64,000 bases of DNA from Verrucomicrobiota bacterium (GTDB lineage Bacteria; Verrucomicrobiota; Verrucomicrobiia; Chthoniobacterales; SZAS-18): NCBI GenBank assembly GCA_018240025.1, contig JAFEGM010000032.1:191484-255483 (forward strand), read 5' to 3'. Of the stretch, positions 41,657 through 51,176 are shown piece by piece. Numbering within the stretch: the stretch's first letter is position 1; every line of letters begins with the position of its first letter. The notes under the pieces are model-generated. The model made no database searches and had not been told where the DNA came from. It saw nothing but the letters and a program-made list of their open reading frames with translations. A program made the position numbers and the translations under genes.

Positions 41657-42595
41657 ATGAAACTCATCCCGTCAGAAATTAGCACGCTCGGTCGTTCTTT
41701 TCGCACTATCACACAAACGGCCGGCTGGATGTCTCTGCGCTTCGGCGCACCTCTCCTTGGCCCGCTGGCTGCACCGCTGGCCCGCCGCTTGTACTTCCTC
41801 CCGCCGCCCTCGACCCAGACCGAAGCGACCCTGGGTCAGGAGTTTCGTTTCGCCGCCGGAGGCGAGGAGATCCAGGGCTGGAGCCGCGGAGTCGGTCCCA
41901 CGATTCTCCTCGTGCACGGCTGGGGTGGCTCAGCCAGCCAGTTCAACGGCCTGGGCACGGAGTTGGTCGATGCCGGCTACCGGGTGGTGGCGCTCGACAT
42001 GCCCGGCCACGGACGTTCCACCGGGTCGGTGACTTCCTTCCTGCACTTCGCCCGGGCCATCGAACAAGTTCAACGTCTCGTCGGGCCGCTGGAGGGGATC
42101 GTCGCCCACTCGCTCGGGGCCGCCGGCGTCCAGGTGGCGCTCTGGCGTGGATTGCGGGTGCCGCGGGTGGTCTTCCTGGCGCCGTTCGCGCACATCGACA
42201 CTTTCGTCGAACGCTTCGCTGCGGCCTGCCGTCTCGACGAGGCGACCACGACCGGCATGGTCCGCGACGGCGAGCGCTGGCTCGGGGTTTCGTTCGAGGA
42301 GATCGCCCCGCTGCGGCTGGCACAGCAGCTGGATACGCCGCTGCTCGTCCTGCATTCGGACAATGACCGCATGACCCCGATCGAAGAGTCGCGTCAGCTG
42401 GCCGCCGCTTGGCGCGGGGCGCAGCACGTCTGCCTGCCTGGCCTGGGCCACAATCGCCTGCTGCGCGATGCCGGCGTGCACGAACGTATCGGCCGTTTCC
42501 TGCGGCAGGAGCCGCTCGAGATCCCGGCCGAGGAGCGACGCGCCTTGTTCGAGCGCCCGAGCGACGAGGAGCTGCTGGTCGGCGGGTCGTGGTGA
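41657..42595 (+). CDS. Alpha/beta hydrolase
   Basis: 312 residues. The oxyanion motif is HGWGGSASQF, the nucleophile elbow AHSLGAAG (Ser), the acid LHSDNDRMTP (Asp) and the His LPGLGHNRLL, giving a complete triad. A short N-terminal helix precedes the core. Substrate unknown; the pairing with a TetR gene suggests an induced detoxification or ester-hydrolysis role. Start is ATG 41657; ATG 41729 is an alternative, and an operator-like sequence lies between the two. Confidence 0.88.
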   Translation: MKLIPSEISTLGRSFRTITQTAGWMSLRFGAPLLGPLAAPLARRLYFLPPPSTQTEATLGQEFRFAAGGEEIQGWSRGVGPTILLVHGWGGSASQFNGLGTELVDAGYRVVALDMPGHGRSTGSVTSFLHFARAIEQVQRLVGPLEGIVAHSLGAAGVQVALWRGLRVPRVVFLAPFAHIDTFVERFAAACRLDEATTTGMVRDGERWLGVSFEEIAPLRLAQQLDTPLLVLHSDNDRMTPIEESRQLAAAWRGAQHVCLPGLGHNRLLRDAGVHERIGRFLRQEPLEIPAEERRALFERPSDEELLVGGSW

Positions 42596-42639
42596 TTACG
42601 TAGGGGCGCGCGCGGCGGTCTAGCCAGCGCGCGCATGCG

Positions 42640-42795
42640 ATGTGGTGGGCGGTTCGCGGACGCGCGGGAGCGCGTCCCTACCGAGTCTTGGGCGATGGTT
42701 CGTCGGGGGCGGTTCGCGGACGCGCGTCCCTGGCGAGGCGAAGCTGAAGCTCGCCTTCTTCCTTCTTCCTTCTTCCTTCTTCCTTCTTCCTTCTT
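42640..42795. repeat. Repeat B (two copies) and heptamer tandem repeat
   Basis: Two inverted copies of repeat B (GGCGGTTCGCGGACGCGC at about 42649 and 42707) are followed by six perfect CCTTCTT units at 42754-42795. On the minus strand the heptamers read GGAAGAA and start 2 bases after the amidase stop codon. A GC-rich hairpin (GCGCGCGC arms at 42606-42613 and 42627-42634) precedes them after the hydrolase gene. Confidence 0.75.
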
Positions 42796-42797
42796 CC

Positions 42798-43997
42798 TTA
42801 ATCCATCGGCGCCATGCGCTCGGCGTGGCTGTAGCCGACGGGTACGGTCAGGCTGGCAGGGAACGCGGAGGACGGACCCTCCACATTGACCAGGCGGCCC
42901 AGGCCGGGCAGGCGCTCGGCCTTGTAGTCGGCCAGCATGCGCGGGATGCGGCGATAGGCGGCGAGACCGCGATAGGCGTCTACACCATCGGCGATCGATT
43001 CGGCCAGGCCGCGCCGCCAGACGGGGTCGTGGATCTGTTTGCCGTTCTCCACATTGCTGAGGAAGCCGCCCTCGATCAGCACCGAGGCGGACTTGACCAG
43101 CTTCAGCACGGCGAAGCGGGCGCGCTTCACGCCGCGATCGAACTCGCCGAGATGACCGAGCAGCGCGTGCTGGATCGAACTGGCCAGGCCGAGGCTGGCA
43201 TTCTCGTGATCGTGCCCGGGCAGCGAGGCCAGCAGGTCGGCGTAGGTGTACTCATCGTGCGTCGCCGGCGCACCCCGCGGGGCAAGCGCGAACACCTCGA
43301 AGCCGTTGGCTGCATTGCTGTTGTCGCCGGAGGCGTTGAAATGCACGCAGACGAAAATCGAGTCGGGCACCTGATTCGCCCGCCGCGCGCGCTCTTCCAG
43401 CGGGAGGAAAATGTCGGTGTCGCGGGTCATGACCACCTTGTAGCCCCGCTTCTCCAGGATGGTCTTCAGCTCCTTCGAGACCATCAGGTTGTAGTCCTTC
43501 TCCCAGCCCATCGGACTGGCGGCGCCCTTGTCGTGGCCGCCGTGGCCAGCGTCGATCACGATGGTCTTGAAGTTCTTCAGCTGGGTGATGAGATGCGGCC
43601 GGAGGGACGGCTCGATCGTCTTGGCCAGATCGAAGCGCGAGATCAGCATCTGCCCGTCCTGGAAGCGGACCGGGAAGGAAATCCACTGCGTGACGCCGTT
43701 GATCACGATGGCCCGGCTCTCGCCCTTCACTTCGAGGCTGTAGCGGCCGTTGCTGACGTACACGCGGCCCTCGGCCGGCGTGAAATTGCCCTTCAGGCGG
43801 TAAAACTTGGCGATGTTCTCCAGGGTGAGGTAGTCGCGCCCCTCATATTTGACGATCTTCCAGTCAGGCGCGGCTTCCTGTTTTTGCGTCGGCGCCACTG
43901 TCTTCGGCGCCGGTTTCTGGGCCCCACCCACGGCTGGCACGGAAGCTGCACTAAGCAGTCCGAGCATGAGGATGGCGCAGGTGAATCGTCGTCCCAT
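42798..43997 (-). CDS. N-acetylmuramoyl-L-alanine amidase (Amidase_3)
   Basis: 399 residues with a signal peptide. The catalytic domain starts near residue 144 with TIVIDAGHGGHDKG (zinc ligand H152), then E166 in GWEKDYN, H219 in VCVHFNAS, and the catalytic Glu in VLIEGGFLSN. The N-terminal 50-130 region (YLTLENIAKFYRL, WISFPVRF) resembles copper amine oxidase-like N-terminal domains found in wall hydrolases. It cleaves the amide bond between MurNAc and the stem peptide in the periplasm. It is preceded by a strong hairpin at 44020-44056. Confidence 0.94.
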   Translation of the reverse strand: MGRRFTCAILMLGLLSAASVPAVGGAQKPAPKTVAPTQKQEAAPDWKIVKYEGRDYLTLENIAKFYRLKGNFTPAEGRVYVSNGRYSLEVKGESRAIVINGVTQWISFPVRFQDGQMLISRFDLAKTIEPSLRPHLITQLKNFKTIVIDAGHGGHDKGAASPMGWEKDYNLMVSKELKTILEKRGYKVVMTRDTDIFLPLEERARRANQVPDSIFVCVHFNASGDNSNAANGFEVFALAPRGAPATHDEYTYADLLASLPGHDHENASLGLASSIQHALLGHLGEFDRGVKRARFAVLKLVKSASVLIEGGFLSNVENGKQIHDPVWRRGLAESIADGVDAYRGLAAYRRIPRMLADYKAERLPGLGRLVNVEGPSSAFPASLTVPVGYSHAERMAPMD

Positions 43998-44019
43998 AGG
44001 TGAAAGTGCTGCGGTTAGA

Positions 44020-44056
44020 CCGGAGCGCGAGAGAATCGTTCACTCTCGCGCTCCGG
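44020..44056 (-). terminator. 14-bp hairpin between the aminotransferase and amidase genes
   Basis: CCGGAGCGCGAGAG pairs perfectly with CTCTCGCGCTCCGG around a 9-nt loop. It lies 23 bp before the amidase ATG and about 100 bp after the aminotransferase stop codon. There is no T-run, so it may be a terminator, an attenuator or an mRNA leader structure. Confidence 0.45.
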
Positions 44057-44159
44057 CAATCCGTAATCGGCGGCCGAACGGATGCAGCCCGGGGCGGTCC
44101 GCGGGCGGCGGAGCGAATGCCAGAACTGCGAGCGGGACCGGCCGGCCTTCATGCAGACG

Positions 44160-45497
44160 TCAGTCGGCCGAAAGGGCGAGATCGACCACGTCGATGATGT
44201 AATCGACGTCGTCGGCCGTCAGACACATCGGCGGCGTAACGCGGAGCACGTTGCCGTAGATGCCGCCGCGCCCGAGCAGCAGGCTGTGCTCGCGGGCGAA
44301 CTCCAACACTTTGCTGCAGCGGTCCTTATCGGGCTCCTTGCTCGCGCGGTCTTTGACGAACTCCACCCCCTGGATGAAGCCGCGTCCGCGGACATCGCCG
44401 ATGGCCTGATGCTTCTGCTGCAGGCGGAGGAAACCGTCGCGCAGGCGGCCGCCGAGCACGCGCATTTTTTCCTGGATGTTCTCTTTCTCGATCACCTCTA
44501 GCACCGCCAGGCCCTGGGCGCAGGCCACCGGATTGCCGCCGAAGGTGTTGAAGTGAATGCGCGACTTGAGGGCGCTGGCGATCTCCTTGGTCGTCACGAC
44601 CGCCGCCAGCGCGCAGCCGTTGCCGATGCTCTTGGCCATGGTGACGATGTCCGGCACCACGCCGTGCAACTCGAAGCCCCAGTATTTGTCGCCGCTGCGG
44701 GCGAAGCCGGCCTGGACTTCGTCGGCGATGCAGAGGCCGCCAGCCGCCCGGACGGTCGCATAGACATCCTGCAGGTAGCCGTCGGGGAATTCGATGAAGC
44801 CGCCCACGCCCTGGATGGATTCCGCGATGAACGCGGCCACCCGGCCCGGCGTGCCGAATTCGATCAGGTTCTTCACGTCGGCGGCGTACTTCGCGCCGGC
44901 CTGCGGGTCATCGTAGCCGAAGAGGCCGCGGTACCGATTGGGCGTCATGGCGAACTGCACTCCCTGCCCCTGCGGCTGGTTGTATTTCCAGGTGTGGTTT
45001 CCGGTGATGCCCATCGTGGACTGCCCGCCGCCGTGGTACGAATTGCGCAGGGCGATGATGTCGTAGTTGCCCGTGTAGGCCCGGGCCATCATGAGCGCGA
45101 GGTCATTGGCCTCGGAGCCCGAATTGACGAAATAGCAGACCTTCAAGTCGCCCGGCATGGTCGACGCCATCTTCTGGGCGTATTGGCCGACCGTCGGATG
45201 CAGGTACAGCGTCGTGGTGTGCTGGATGCGGTGATTGTGGAAATCGGCCGCTGCGACCACGTGCGGATGGCAATGCCCTACGCCGACCGTGACGATCCCG
45301 CCGAAGCCGTCGAGATAGCGCTTCCCGGTCTCGTCCCAGACATACTGCATCGCGCCCTCCACCAGCATGAGCGGTTTGGAGTAATAGGTCAGGTAGGACG
45401 GTGGCAGGTGCTCCTGGCGCAGGCGGAGGCATTCTTCGTAGCTCGGGCCGGTATAAGGAGCCGGCGTGTGGGAACAGGGGGGAAGCGTGGGACGCAT
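44160..45497 (-). CDS. Class III aminotransferase, AGXT2-like
   Basis: 445 residues, PLP-dependent fold type I. The Schiff-base Lys is K289 in TMAKSIGNG, and [19 protein letters not shown] is the PLP Asp region. N-terminal [20 protein letters not shown] and [16 protein letters not shown] follow the mammalian mitochondrial AGXT2 pattern (alanine-glyoxylate or beta-aminoisobutyrate aminotransferase). The predicted reaction is transfer of an amino group to glyoxylate or pyruvate. Glyoxylate use fits the isocitrate lyase gene at the window end, though they are 18 kb apart. Confidence 0.9.
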   Translation of the reverse strand: MRPTLPPCSHTPAPYTGPSYEECLRLRQEHLPPSYLTYYSKPLMLVEGAMQYVWDETGKRYLDGFGGIVTVGVGHCHPHVVAAADFHNHRIQHTTTLYLHPTVGQYAQKMASTMPGDLKVCYFVNSGSEANDLALMMARAYTGNYDIIALRNSYHGGGQSTMGITGNHTWKYNQPQGQGVQFAMTPNRYRGLFGYDDPQAGAKYAADVKNLIEFGTPGRVAAFIAESIQGVGGFIEFPDGYLQDVYATVRAAGGLCIADEVQAGFARSGDKYWGFELHGVVPDIVTMAKSIGNGCALAAVVTTKEIASALKSRIHFNTFGGNPVACAQGLAVLEVIEKENIQEKMRVLGGRLRDGFLRLQQKHQAIGDVRGRGFIQGVEFVKDRASKEPDKDRCSKVLEFAREHSLLLGRGGIYGNVLRVTPPMCLTADDVDYIIDVVDLALSAD

Positions 45498-45650
45498 GGG
45501 TGCAAACCCTCATGCTTAGAGAGCCGCGTGCGGAAGCGGAAGAGAAAACGACCCGCCTCGCGGCTCTCGCAGCATCGGCGCTGCGGCAGCGGGGCGCTTG
45601 TTCCCGCACTCCAGGCTGGCAACCGAACGTGCGCTCCGGCAGGATGAGCC

Positions 45651-46217
45651 ATGCTGCGTCGGCTGGCCATGGCTTGGTGTCTGTCGTTCGGGTGGATTCT
45701 CGCCTGCGCCGCCGAGCCACCCGCGGACCTCACGCCGAAGGCGCGCAAGGCTTACACCGTGCTGGCCGAGACGCCCGAATTCTGCGGCCTGCTGGTGGGC
45801 GCGAGCGGCAGCACGCCGACGGTCGTCTACGCCTTCCGTACGCTGCTGGCCTCGCCGCAGGCGGACGCCGCCTTCAAGGAACTGCTGCTGGAAGCCACCC
45901 AGGAAGGCCGCATTTATGCGCTCTGCGGGCTCTACCACACCGACCCCATCCATTTCGAAAAGGTGGTGCAGATGTACCGGACATCCGATGAGCCGGTGAA
46001 TGCTCTGTTCGGCTGCATCAGCTACACGATGACCGTTGGGGAAATCGTGGAAAAGAAGGACGGTCCGGCGGCCCTGCGCCGGCGGGACCGCAAGCAGTCG
46101 TTCGAGGCCTGGCGCAAAGAGATGCAGTCGAAGAACCTCGGCCTCGACGTCATCGGTGGCGGCTGGCCGAGCTTCCTGGCCGAGGCAAAGCTCCCCGCGG
46201 AACCGAAGGCGCGCTAG
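45651..46217 (+). CDS. Small exported protein of unknown function
   Basis: 188 residues with a signal peptide ending near LACAAE. The mature part is helical, with YALCGLYHTDPIHFEKV and LFGCISYTMTVGEIV, and two cysteines that could pair. I do not recognise a family. Start is ATG 45651 after AGGATGAG. Its stop codon shares CTAG with that of the convergent membrane protein gene, a 4-bp overlap. Confidence 0.78.
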   Translation: MLRRLAMAWCLSFGWILACAAEPPADLTPKARKAYTVLAETPEFCGLLVGASGSTPTVVYAFRTLLASPQADAAFKELLLEATQEGRIYALCGLYHTDPIHFEKVVQMYRTSDEPVNALFGCISYTMTVGEIVEKKDGPAALRRRDRKQSFEAWRKEMQSKNLGLDVIGGGWPSFLAEAKLPAEPKAR

Positions 46218-47143
46218 TCGCGCCGGGTCAGCGCGCGGGCGGCCAGGAACGCTGTGAGGAGATATCCGAGGACCGGCCCCGCACCGAAGCCGAGCAGCGG
46301 CACCGTTGTCAGCTCGAGGGGAGCGAGGGCCACGAGGGTGAGCCAGTAGGCGACCGCCGAGGCGACGGCCACGGATCGTCGGCGGAACGCCAGCCAGCCC
46401 AGCGTCACCGCCGGGAGGATCGCCGCGAGCACCGCACCGAGGAGCGCTGGCAGACCGATGCCGGAGGCGAGGCGAAAGACCCCTTCGACGAAATCGACCG
46501 GCTGGAGCGGATCGGGACGCAGCCAGGCGCCGATCGAAAGCGCGAGCAGGCCCGCCCCGAGGCCCAGCCGCGCGACGAGAGGCCCGGCGGGGGCGGTCAG
46601 ACCGACCAGTGCGGCAACCGTCCAAGCCGTGGCTTGCGCGGCATCGGGCTGCGCCGCCAGCGCCGCACCGGCCAGGAGCCAAGCCGCCGGACGCCACGGC
46701 GTCTCGGACAGCAGGAGCGCGGGCAGGAGCAGCGGGGCGAGGTAGAGCCGGAACCCGCCCAGGCCGAGCCAGCGTTGCGGCCCGGTCCCCCACCCGCCCA
46801 GCAACGGGAGGAACAAAAGGAGAGCGAGCAGCAGCACGACCCAGTCGGACTGGCGGACGCGTGCGGCCTGCGGCGTGGGCGGCCAAGCAAAAACGAAGGC
46901 TGCTCCGACCAGAAAGAAGACCGCTTGCTGCGCGAGAAGCCCCCGACCCGCCCCCGCGCCGTGCATTATCCAAAGGCTCCCCAAAACAGCTGGCAGGGCA
47001 GCCGCCAGCAGGGCCGCGCGCAGCGCTCGCTCGGAGAATGACGGGTCGGAATTCGGACGCACGGCGCTTCTCTCGCGCCGCGCGACCAACCCGCAAGCTC
47101 CGCCGGCGTCCACCTCGCGGACGACGAACGTGGCATCGGCCAT
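46214..47143 (-). CDS. Multi-pass membrane protein of unknown function
   Basis: 309 residues from the ATG at 47143 (an in-frame upstream start at 47185 would overlap the divergent kinase promoter region). About nine hydrophobic helices follow a soluble N-terminal 45 residues. The loop GGWGTGPQRWLGLGGFRLYL recalls the GaxRWlxlGg segment of FtsW/RodA proteins, but the protein is shorter and other SEDS motifs were not found. It is divergent from the kinase gene with 44 bp between. Confidence 0.75.
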   Translation of the reverse strand: MADATFVVREVDAGGACGLVARRERSAVRPNSDPSFSERALRAALLAAALPAVLGSLWIMHGAGAGRGLLAQQAVFFLVGAAFVFAWPPTPQAARVRQSDWVVLLLALLLFLPLLGGWGTGPQRWLGLGGFRLYLAPLLLPALLLSETPWRPAAWLLAGAALAAQPDAAQATAWTVAALVGLTAPAGPLVARLGLGAGLLALSIGAWLRPDPLQPVDFVEGVFRLASGIGLPALLGAVLAAILPAVTLGWLAFRRRSVAVASAVAYWLTLVALAPLELTTVPLLGFGAGPVLGYLLTAFLAARALTRRD

Positions 47144-47187
47144 CGAATTCCTTGCGTCCGGCCGGATTCTGCGCTGCGCTCCCACCC

Positions 47188-49476
47188 ATGGTGGAAGCCG
47201 AAGCCGCGGCTGCGGACAAGGACCCGCTCGACTACGCGCACTATCGCGTACTCAAGCGGACCGACGGCATGCCGTGGCGGCTCGGCGCCGGCTCCATGGG
47301 GGTGACGTTCAAGGCGGTGGACCGACGGCTGAAGACGACGGTCGCGCTCAAGCTCATCCAGCCGTTCCGGGATCTCGACCCCAAGGCGGTCCAGCTCTTC
47401 GTGCGCGAGGCCCGGGCCGCCGCCCGCATCCACCATCCGAACGTCGCGCCGGTGCTCTTCCTCAGCGATGCGCCCGGGCGGCTGTTCTACGCGATGGAGT
47501 TCGTCGACGGCGCTTCGTTGCACGACTGGCTGCAGCGACACGGCCCGCTCGACGCCGCCACTGCGCTGGCCTTCGCGCGCCAGATCTGCGCCGGGTTGGT
47601 GGCGATCCACGAGCAGCAGATCGTGCATCGCGACCTCAAGCCCGGGAACATCATGGTGGTCGAGTTTCCGCCGGGCCATCCGCGCCACGAGGGGCTGCGC
47701 GAGACGGGCGGGCGACTGCTCAAGATCATCGACTTCGGCCTCGCCCGCGCCTTCCACGAAGACCTGACCGCCTCGCGCATGGCTCCGGCCACCACGGGCT
47801 TCCACGGCACAGTCATCTACGCGAGCCCGGAGCAATGCCGCGAGGAGCGGCATCTCGACGGACGTTCCGACATCTACTCCTTCGGCTGCATCTTTTGGGA
47901 AATGCTGGCCGGTCGGCCGCCGCTGGAGGGCGAGACGCATTTCGAGCAGCTCAATCTGCACCTCAACGCCGCCCTCCCCTACGAGCGATTGGGGCCGCAG
48001 CCCGCCTGCCTCATCGACACCCTCGACCGCTGTCTGGCCAAGGACCCCGGCGACCGCTACCCCGACACCCTGGCCCTGCAGCGCGCGCTGGAGGAATGCA
48101 GCGCGGAAATCGCCCGCGGCACCCGCCTCGTGCATCGGCGCCAGCGGCGTTGGCCGAAGTGGGGGCTCGCGCTGGCCGGTGCGGCGGTGCTGACCGCAGC
48201 GGGGCTCGTCGGACTGCGCGCCTGGCGGCCAGCTGCGCCGGTGCCCGCGCCGAAGAGCGGACCCGTCCTCACCGCGGCGCGCCGGGCCGAAGCCGTGCGG
48301 CTGTTCGAGCGAGGCTACGCGGTGGAGTTCGACTTCTCCAAAGGCACACCCGACTACCTCCTCGCGGCCTCGCTGTACGAACAGGCCCTCTCGGTCGATC
48401 CGAACTACGCCGAAGCGGCCGCGCGGCTCTCCCTCAGCCAAAGCCAGGCCTACTGGCAGGGCTCGGATCGCTCGCCGGCCCGCCTCGCGCTGGCCCGGCA
48501 GGCGGCGGATCGCGCCACCGCCCTCGGCCCTGGGTTGGCCATCACGCGGCTCGCGCTGGGCGACGTGCTCTATCGGTCGCAGAACGACTACAAGCGCTCG
48601 CTGCTGGAATTCGAACGCGCCGCCGAGATCGAACCGAACAACGCCGAGGCCTGGTATTTCGCGGCGCTCGCCGCCCGGCGGCTCGGGCGCTGGGACACGG
48701 CGCATCGGTATTTCGCCCGCAGCCTGGAGCTCGATCCGAACAGCGAACGCAACCGCTCGGAGTTCCTCAACACGCTCCTCGACCGCCGCATGTGGGCCGA
48801 GGCCGAGGCGGCGACCATGATGAATGGGCAGCCGTTGCCCAGTTTCGAAAGCGAGCGCGTCCTCGCCCAGGCGCATCTGCTCAATTCCTGGGAGCCGATC
48901 ATCACGCACGCCCGCACCCAGTCGAAGCAGACCGAGGCCGGGCTGGTGGCGTACTATCAGGTGCGCGCGGGGCTCTGGCGCGAGGTGATCGAGACGGTGA
49001 AGGCCGCGCCCGAACAGACCAGCGCCGACGTGCCGCTGCGCATCGAACTGATGCTGTCCCTCGGCCTGGCGCATCTCGCCCTCGGCGAGATCAACGAGGC
49101 CGCGCGGGCCTTCGACGGACTGGTCAAGCAGCTCGAGCCCGCCCTCCTGGTGGCCGATCCCCGCGACGGCGAGAACTGGATCAAGATCGCCATCGCGCAG
49201 GCCGCGTTGGGCCGGACCGATGAAACCGTCGCGGCCGTGGACAAAGCGCTGCGCCTGCTGACGCTCGATCGCGACGCCGTGCGCGGCGCGGCCACGCTGG
49301 GCGACTGCGCGATGGCCTACGCGATCCTCGGCGACTACGAACGCGCGTATCCGCTGCTCGAGCAGTCGCTCGCCGTGCCCAGCGAGGTCACCACGCTCAG
49401 CCTGCGGCTTTCGCCGCGCTGGCTCTGGCTGCGCCGCGACCCGAAGTTCGCGGAGTGGATCGCCCGGCAGAAATAA
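47188..49476 (+). CDS. Membrane Ser/Thr protein kinase with C-terminal TPR repeats
   Basis: 762 residues. The kinase domain spans about 20-290: glycine loop GAGSMGVTF, K55 in VALKLI, the catalytic loop HRDLKPGN starting at H147 (D149), DFG at D182, and SPEQ in the activation segment. One transmembrane helix lies at 325-347 (WGLALAGAAVLTAAGLVGL). Beyond it are several TPR-like repeats (for example FERAAEIEPNNAEAWYFAAL), which by this topology would be outside the cytoplasm. Likely a Hanks-type receptor kinase; ligand and targets unknown. Confidence 0.93.
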   Translation: MVEAEAAAADKDPLDYAHYRVLKRTDGMPWRLGAGSMGVTFKAVDRRLKTTVALKLIQPFRDLDPKAVQLFVREARAAARIHHPNVAPVLFLSDAPGRLFYAMEFVDGASLHDWLQRHGPLDAATALAFARQICAGLVAIHEQQIVHRDLKPGNIMVVEFPPGHPRHEGLRETGGRLLKIIDFGLARAFHEDLTASRMAPATTGFHGTVIYASPEQCREERHLDGRSDIYSFGCIFWEMLAGRPPLEGETHFEQLNLHLNAALPYERLGPQPACLIDTLDRCLAKDPGDRYPDTLALQRALEECSAEIARGTRLVHRRQRRWPKWGLALAGAAVLTAAGLVGLRAWRPAAPVPAPKSGPVLTAARRAEAVRLFERGYAVEFDFSKGTPDYLLAASLYEQALSVDPNYAEAAARLSLSQSQAYWQGSDRSPARLALARQAADRATALGPGLAITRLALGDVLYRSQNDYKRSLLEFERAAEIEPNNAEAWYFAALAARRLGRWDTAHRYFARSLELDPNSERNRSEFLNTLLDRRMWAEAEAATMMNGQPLPSFESERVLAQAHLLNSWEPIITHARTQSKQTEAGLVAYYQVRAGLWREVIETVKAAPEQTSADVPLRIELMLSLGLAHLALGEINEAARAFDGLVKQLEPALLVADPRDGENWIKIAIAQAALGRTDETVAAVDKALRLLTLDRDAVRGAATLGDCAMAYAILGDYERAYPLLEQSLAVPSEVTTLSLRLSPRWLWLRRDPKFAEWIARQK

Positions 49477-49497
49477 GCCCGTGGGCGCAGGCTCGCC

Positions 49498-49953
49498 TCA
49501 GGCCAAGGTCCGCTCCCACCGCCAGATGCGACCGTCCATCGGGTGTTCGATCTCGCCGACGAAGCGAAACCCGCATTTGCGCAGAATGGTCGTGGAGGCG
49601 TTTTCCTCCGCCAGCGTGTGTGCACAGAAATCGCGCACGCGACCGCTGGCTGCGGCGAAGTCGATCAGGGCCTGAGCCGCCGCGGTCGCAAAGCCGCGGC
49701 CACGCCGGCCCTCGTCGATGCGGTACGCGATTTCCACCCGGCCCGTTTCGTCGGGTGGGCCCGTGAAGCCACAATGGCCGACGCGCCCGTCCGATGCGTG
49801 CACGACGTGGAAACCGTGCACCCAGACATCGGCGGTCTCCGCCCCCGCCAAGCCAGCCAGCCAAGCCGGCGAGACCTGGCCGCGTTCCTCCGGGCTCATG
49901 GCCGCAACCATGGCCCGGATGTCGGTAAGCGACTGCGGCTCGAGGCGGATCAC
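49498..49953 (-). CDS. GNAT family N-acetyltransferase
   Basis: 151 residues. The acetyl-CoA motif is RRGRGFATAAAQAL and the C-terminal half shows AEENASTTILRKCGF, the pattern of RimJ-like acetyltransferases. Substrate unknown. It starts 5 bp after the alanine dehydrogenase stop codon, so the two are co-transcribed. Confidence 0.88.
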   Translation of the reverse strand: MIRLEPQSLTDIRAMVAAMSPEERGQVSPAWLAGLAGAETADVWVHGFHVVHASDGRVGHCGFTGPPDETGRVEIAYRIDEGRRGRGFATAAAQALIDFAAASGRVRDFCAHTLAEENASTTILRKCGFRFVGEIEHPMDGRIWRWERTLA

Positions 49954-49958
49954 ATTCT

Positions 49959-51074
49959 TCAGGCGAGGCCCAGCGCCGCCTTCGGATCGGCGTAGGGCAG
50001 GTCGAAGGTCTCGGCCACGGCCTTGTAGGTCACCTTCCCGTCGTGGACGTTCACGCCGCTGAGCAAGGCCGGCTGGCGGTTGATCGCCTCCTTCACGCCG
50101 TGATCCGCGAGCATCTCGAGGTAGCGGTAGGTCACGTTGGTCAACGCCTGCGTAGCAGTGCGGGCGTAGGCGCCGGGCATGTTGGCGACGCAGTAGTGGA
50201 TGACGCCTTCCTCGACGTAGGTCGGGTTCTCGTGCGTGGTCGCGCGCGAGGTCTCGGCGCAGCCGCCCTGATCGATGGCGATGTCCACCAGCACGCTGCC
50301 GGGGCGCATGCGCTTGAGCATCTGCCGGGTGATGAGCTTGGGGGCCTTCGCGCCGGGCACCAGCACCGCGCCGATGAGCAGGTCGACCGTCGGCAGCAGT
50401 TCGATGAGATGCTGCTCGTTCGAGAAGAGCGTGTGCGCGCTGTGCATCGTGATGTCGAGGAAGCGCATGCGCTCGAGGTCGACTTCCAGGATCGTCACGT
50501 CCGCTCCCAGCCCGGTGGCCATGCGCGCGGCATTCACGCCGCTGGCGCCGCCGCCGATGACCACGACCTTGCCGGGGAGCACGCCGGGCACGCCGCCCAG
50601 CAGGACGCCGACGCCGCCGTTGTGCTTGGCCAGGGCGTGCGCGCCCATGACCACGCTCATGCGGCCGGCGATTTCGCTCATCGGCTCGAGCAGCGGCAGG
50701 CGGCGGTTCACCTCCACGGTTTCGTAGGCGATGCCCGTGCAGCCCGAGGCCACCAGGCCATCGGTCAGCTCGCGCGAGGCGGCCAAATGCAGGTACGTGA
50801 AGAGGATCTGCCCCTTGCGCAGCAGCGGGATCTCGCTGGCCAGCGGCTCCTTCACCTTCACGATCAGATCGGCCTGCGCGAAGACGTCCTCGTGCTTGTC
50901 GATCAACTTGGCGCCCGCGCCTTCGTAGTCCTCGTTCGAATAGCCCGCGCCGAGGCCGGCATTGCGCTCCACCAGCACGGTGTGGCCGCGCTTGACGAGC
51001 TGGTAGGCGCCCGAGGGCAGCAGAGCGACGCGATGTTCCTGGTTCTTAATTTCCTTGGGGCAACCGATGATCAT
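49959..51074 (-). CDS. ald: Alanine dehydrogenase
   Basis: 371 residues, the family's normal length. Pyruvate-binding R15 and K75 (KVKEP), catalytic H96 (YLHLAA) and D268 (VDIAIDQGG) are all present at the expected positions. The NAD-binding Rossmann motif is [13 protein letters not shown]. It interconverts L-alanine and pyruvate with ammonia and NADH. ATG 51074 gives the canonical MIIGCPKE start. It is 102 bp from the aldolase gene, with a terminator between, and is followed 5 bp later by a GNAT gene. Confidence 0.97.
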   Translation of the reverse strand: MIIGCPKEIKNQEHRVALLPSGAYQLVKRGHTVLVERNAGLGAGYSNEDYEGAGAKLIDKHEDVFAQADLIVKVKEPLASEIPLLRKGQILFTYLHLAASRELTDGLVASGCTGIAYETVEVNRRLPLLEPMSEIAGRMSVVMGAHALAKHNGGVGVLLGGVPGVLPGKVVVIGGGASGVNAARMATGLGADVTILEVDLERMRFLDITMHSAHTLFSNEQHLIELLPTVDLLIGAVLVPGAKAPKLITRQMLKRMRPGSVLVDIAIDQGGCAETSRATTHENPTYVEEGVIHYCVANMPGAYARTATQALTNVTYRYLEMLADHGVKEAINRQPALLSGVNVHDGKVTYKAVAETFDLPYADPKAALGLA

Positions 51075-51115
51075 GGGAGGGGAGTGGGTGAATCTGGGGA
51101 TCGGGGAAAAGCCGG

Positions 51116-51159
51116 TAAAAACAAATGGCCGGCGGGGGATTGCTCCCCCATCGGCCATT
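51116..51159 (-). terminator. Rho-independent terminator of the aldolase gene
   Basis: The outer stem AATGGCCG/CGGCCATT and inner stem GGGGG/CCCCC form a hairpin starting 17 bp after the aldolase stop codon. On the minus strand it is followed by TTTGTTTTTA. Confidence 0.85.
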
Positions 51160-51176
51160 CGGAGCGGTCGGGCAAC

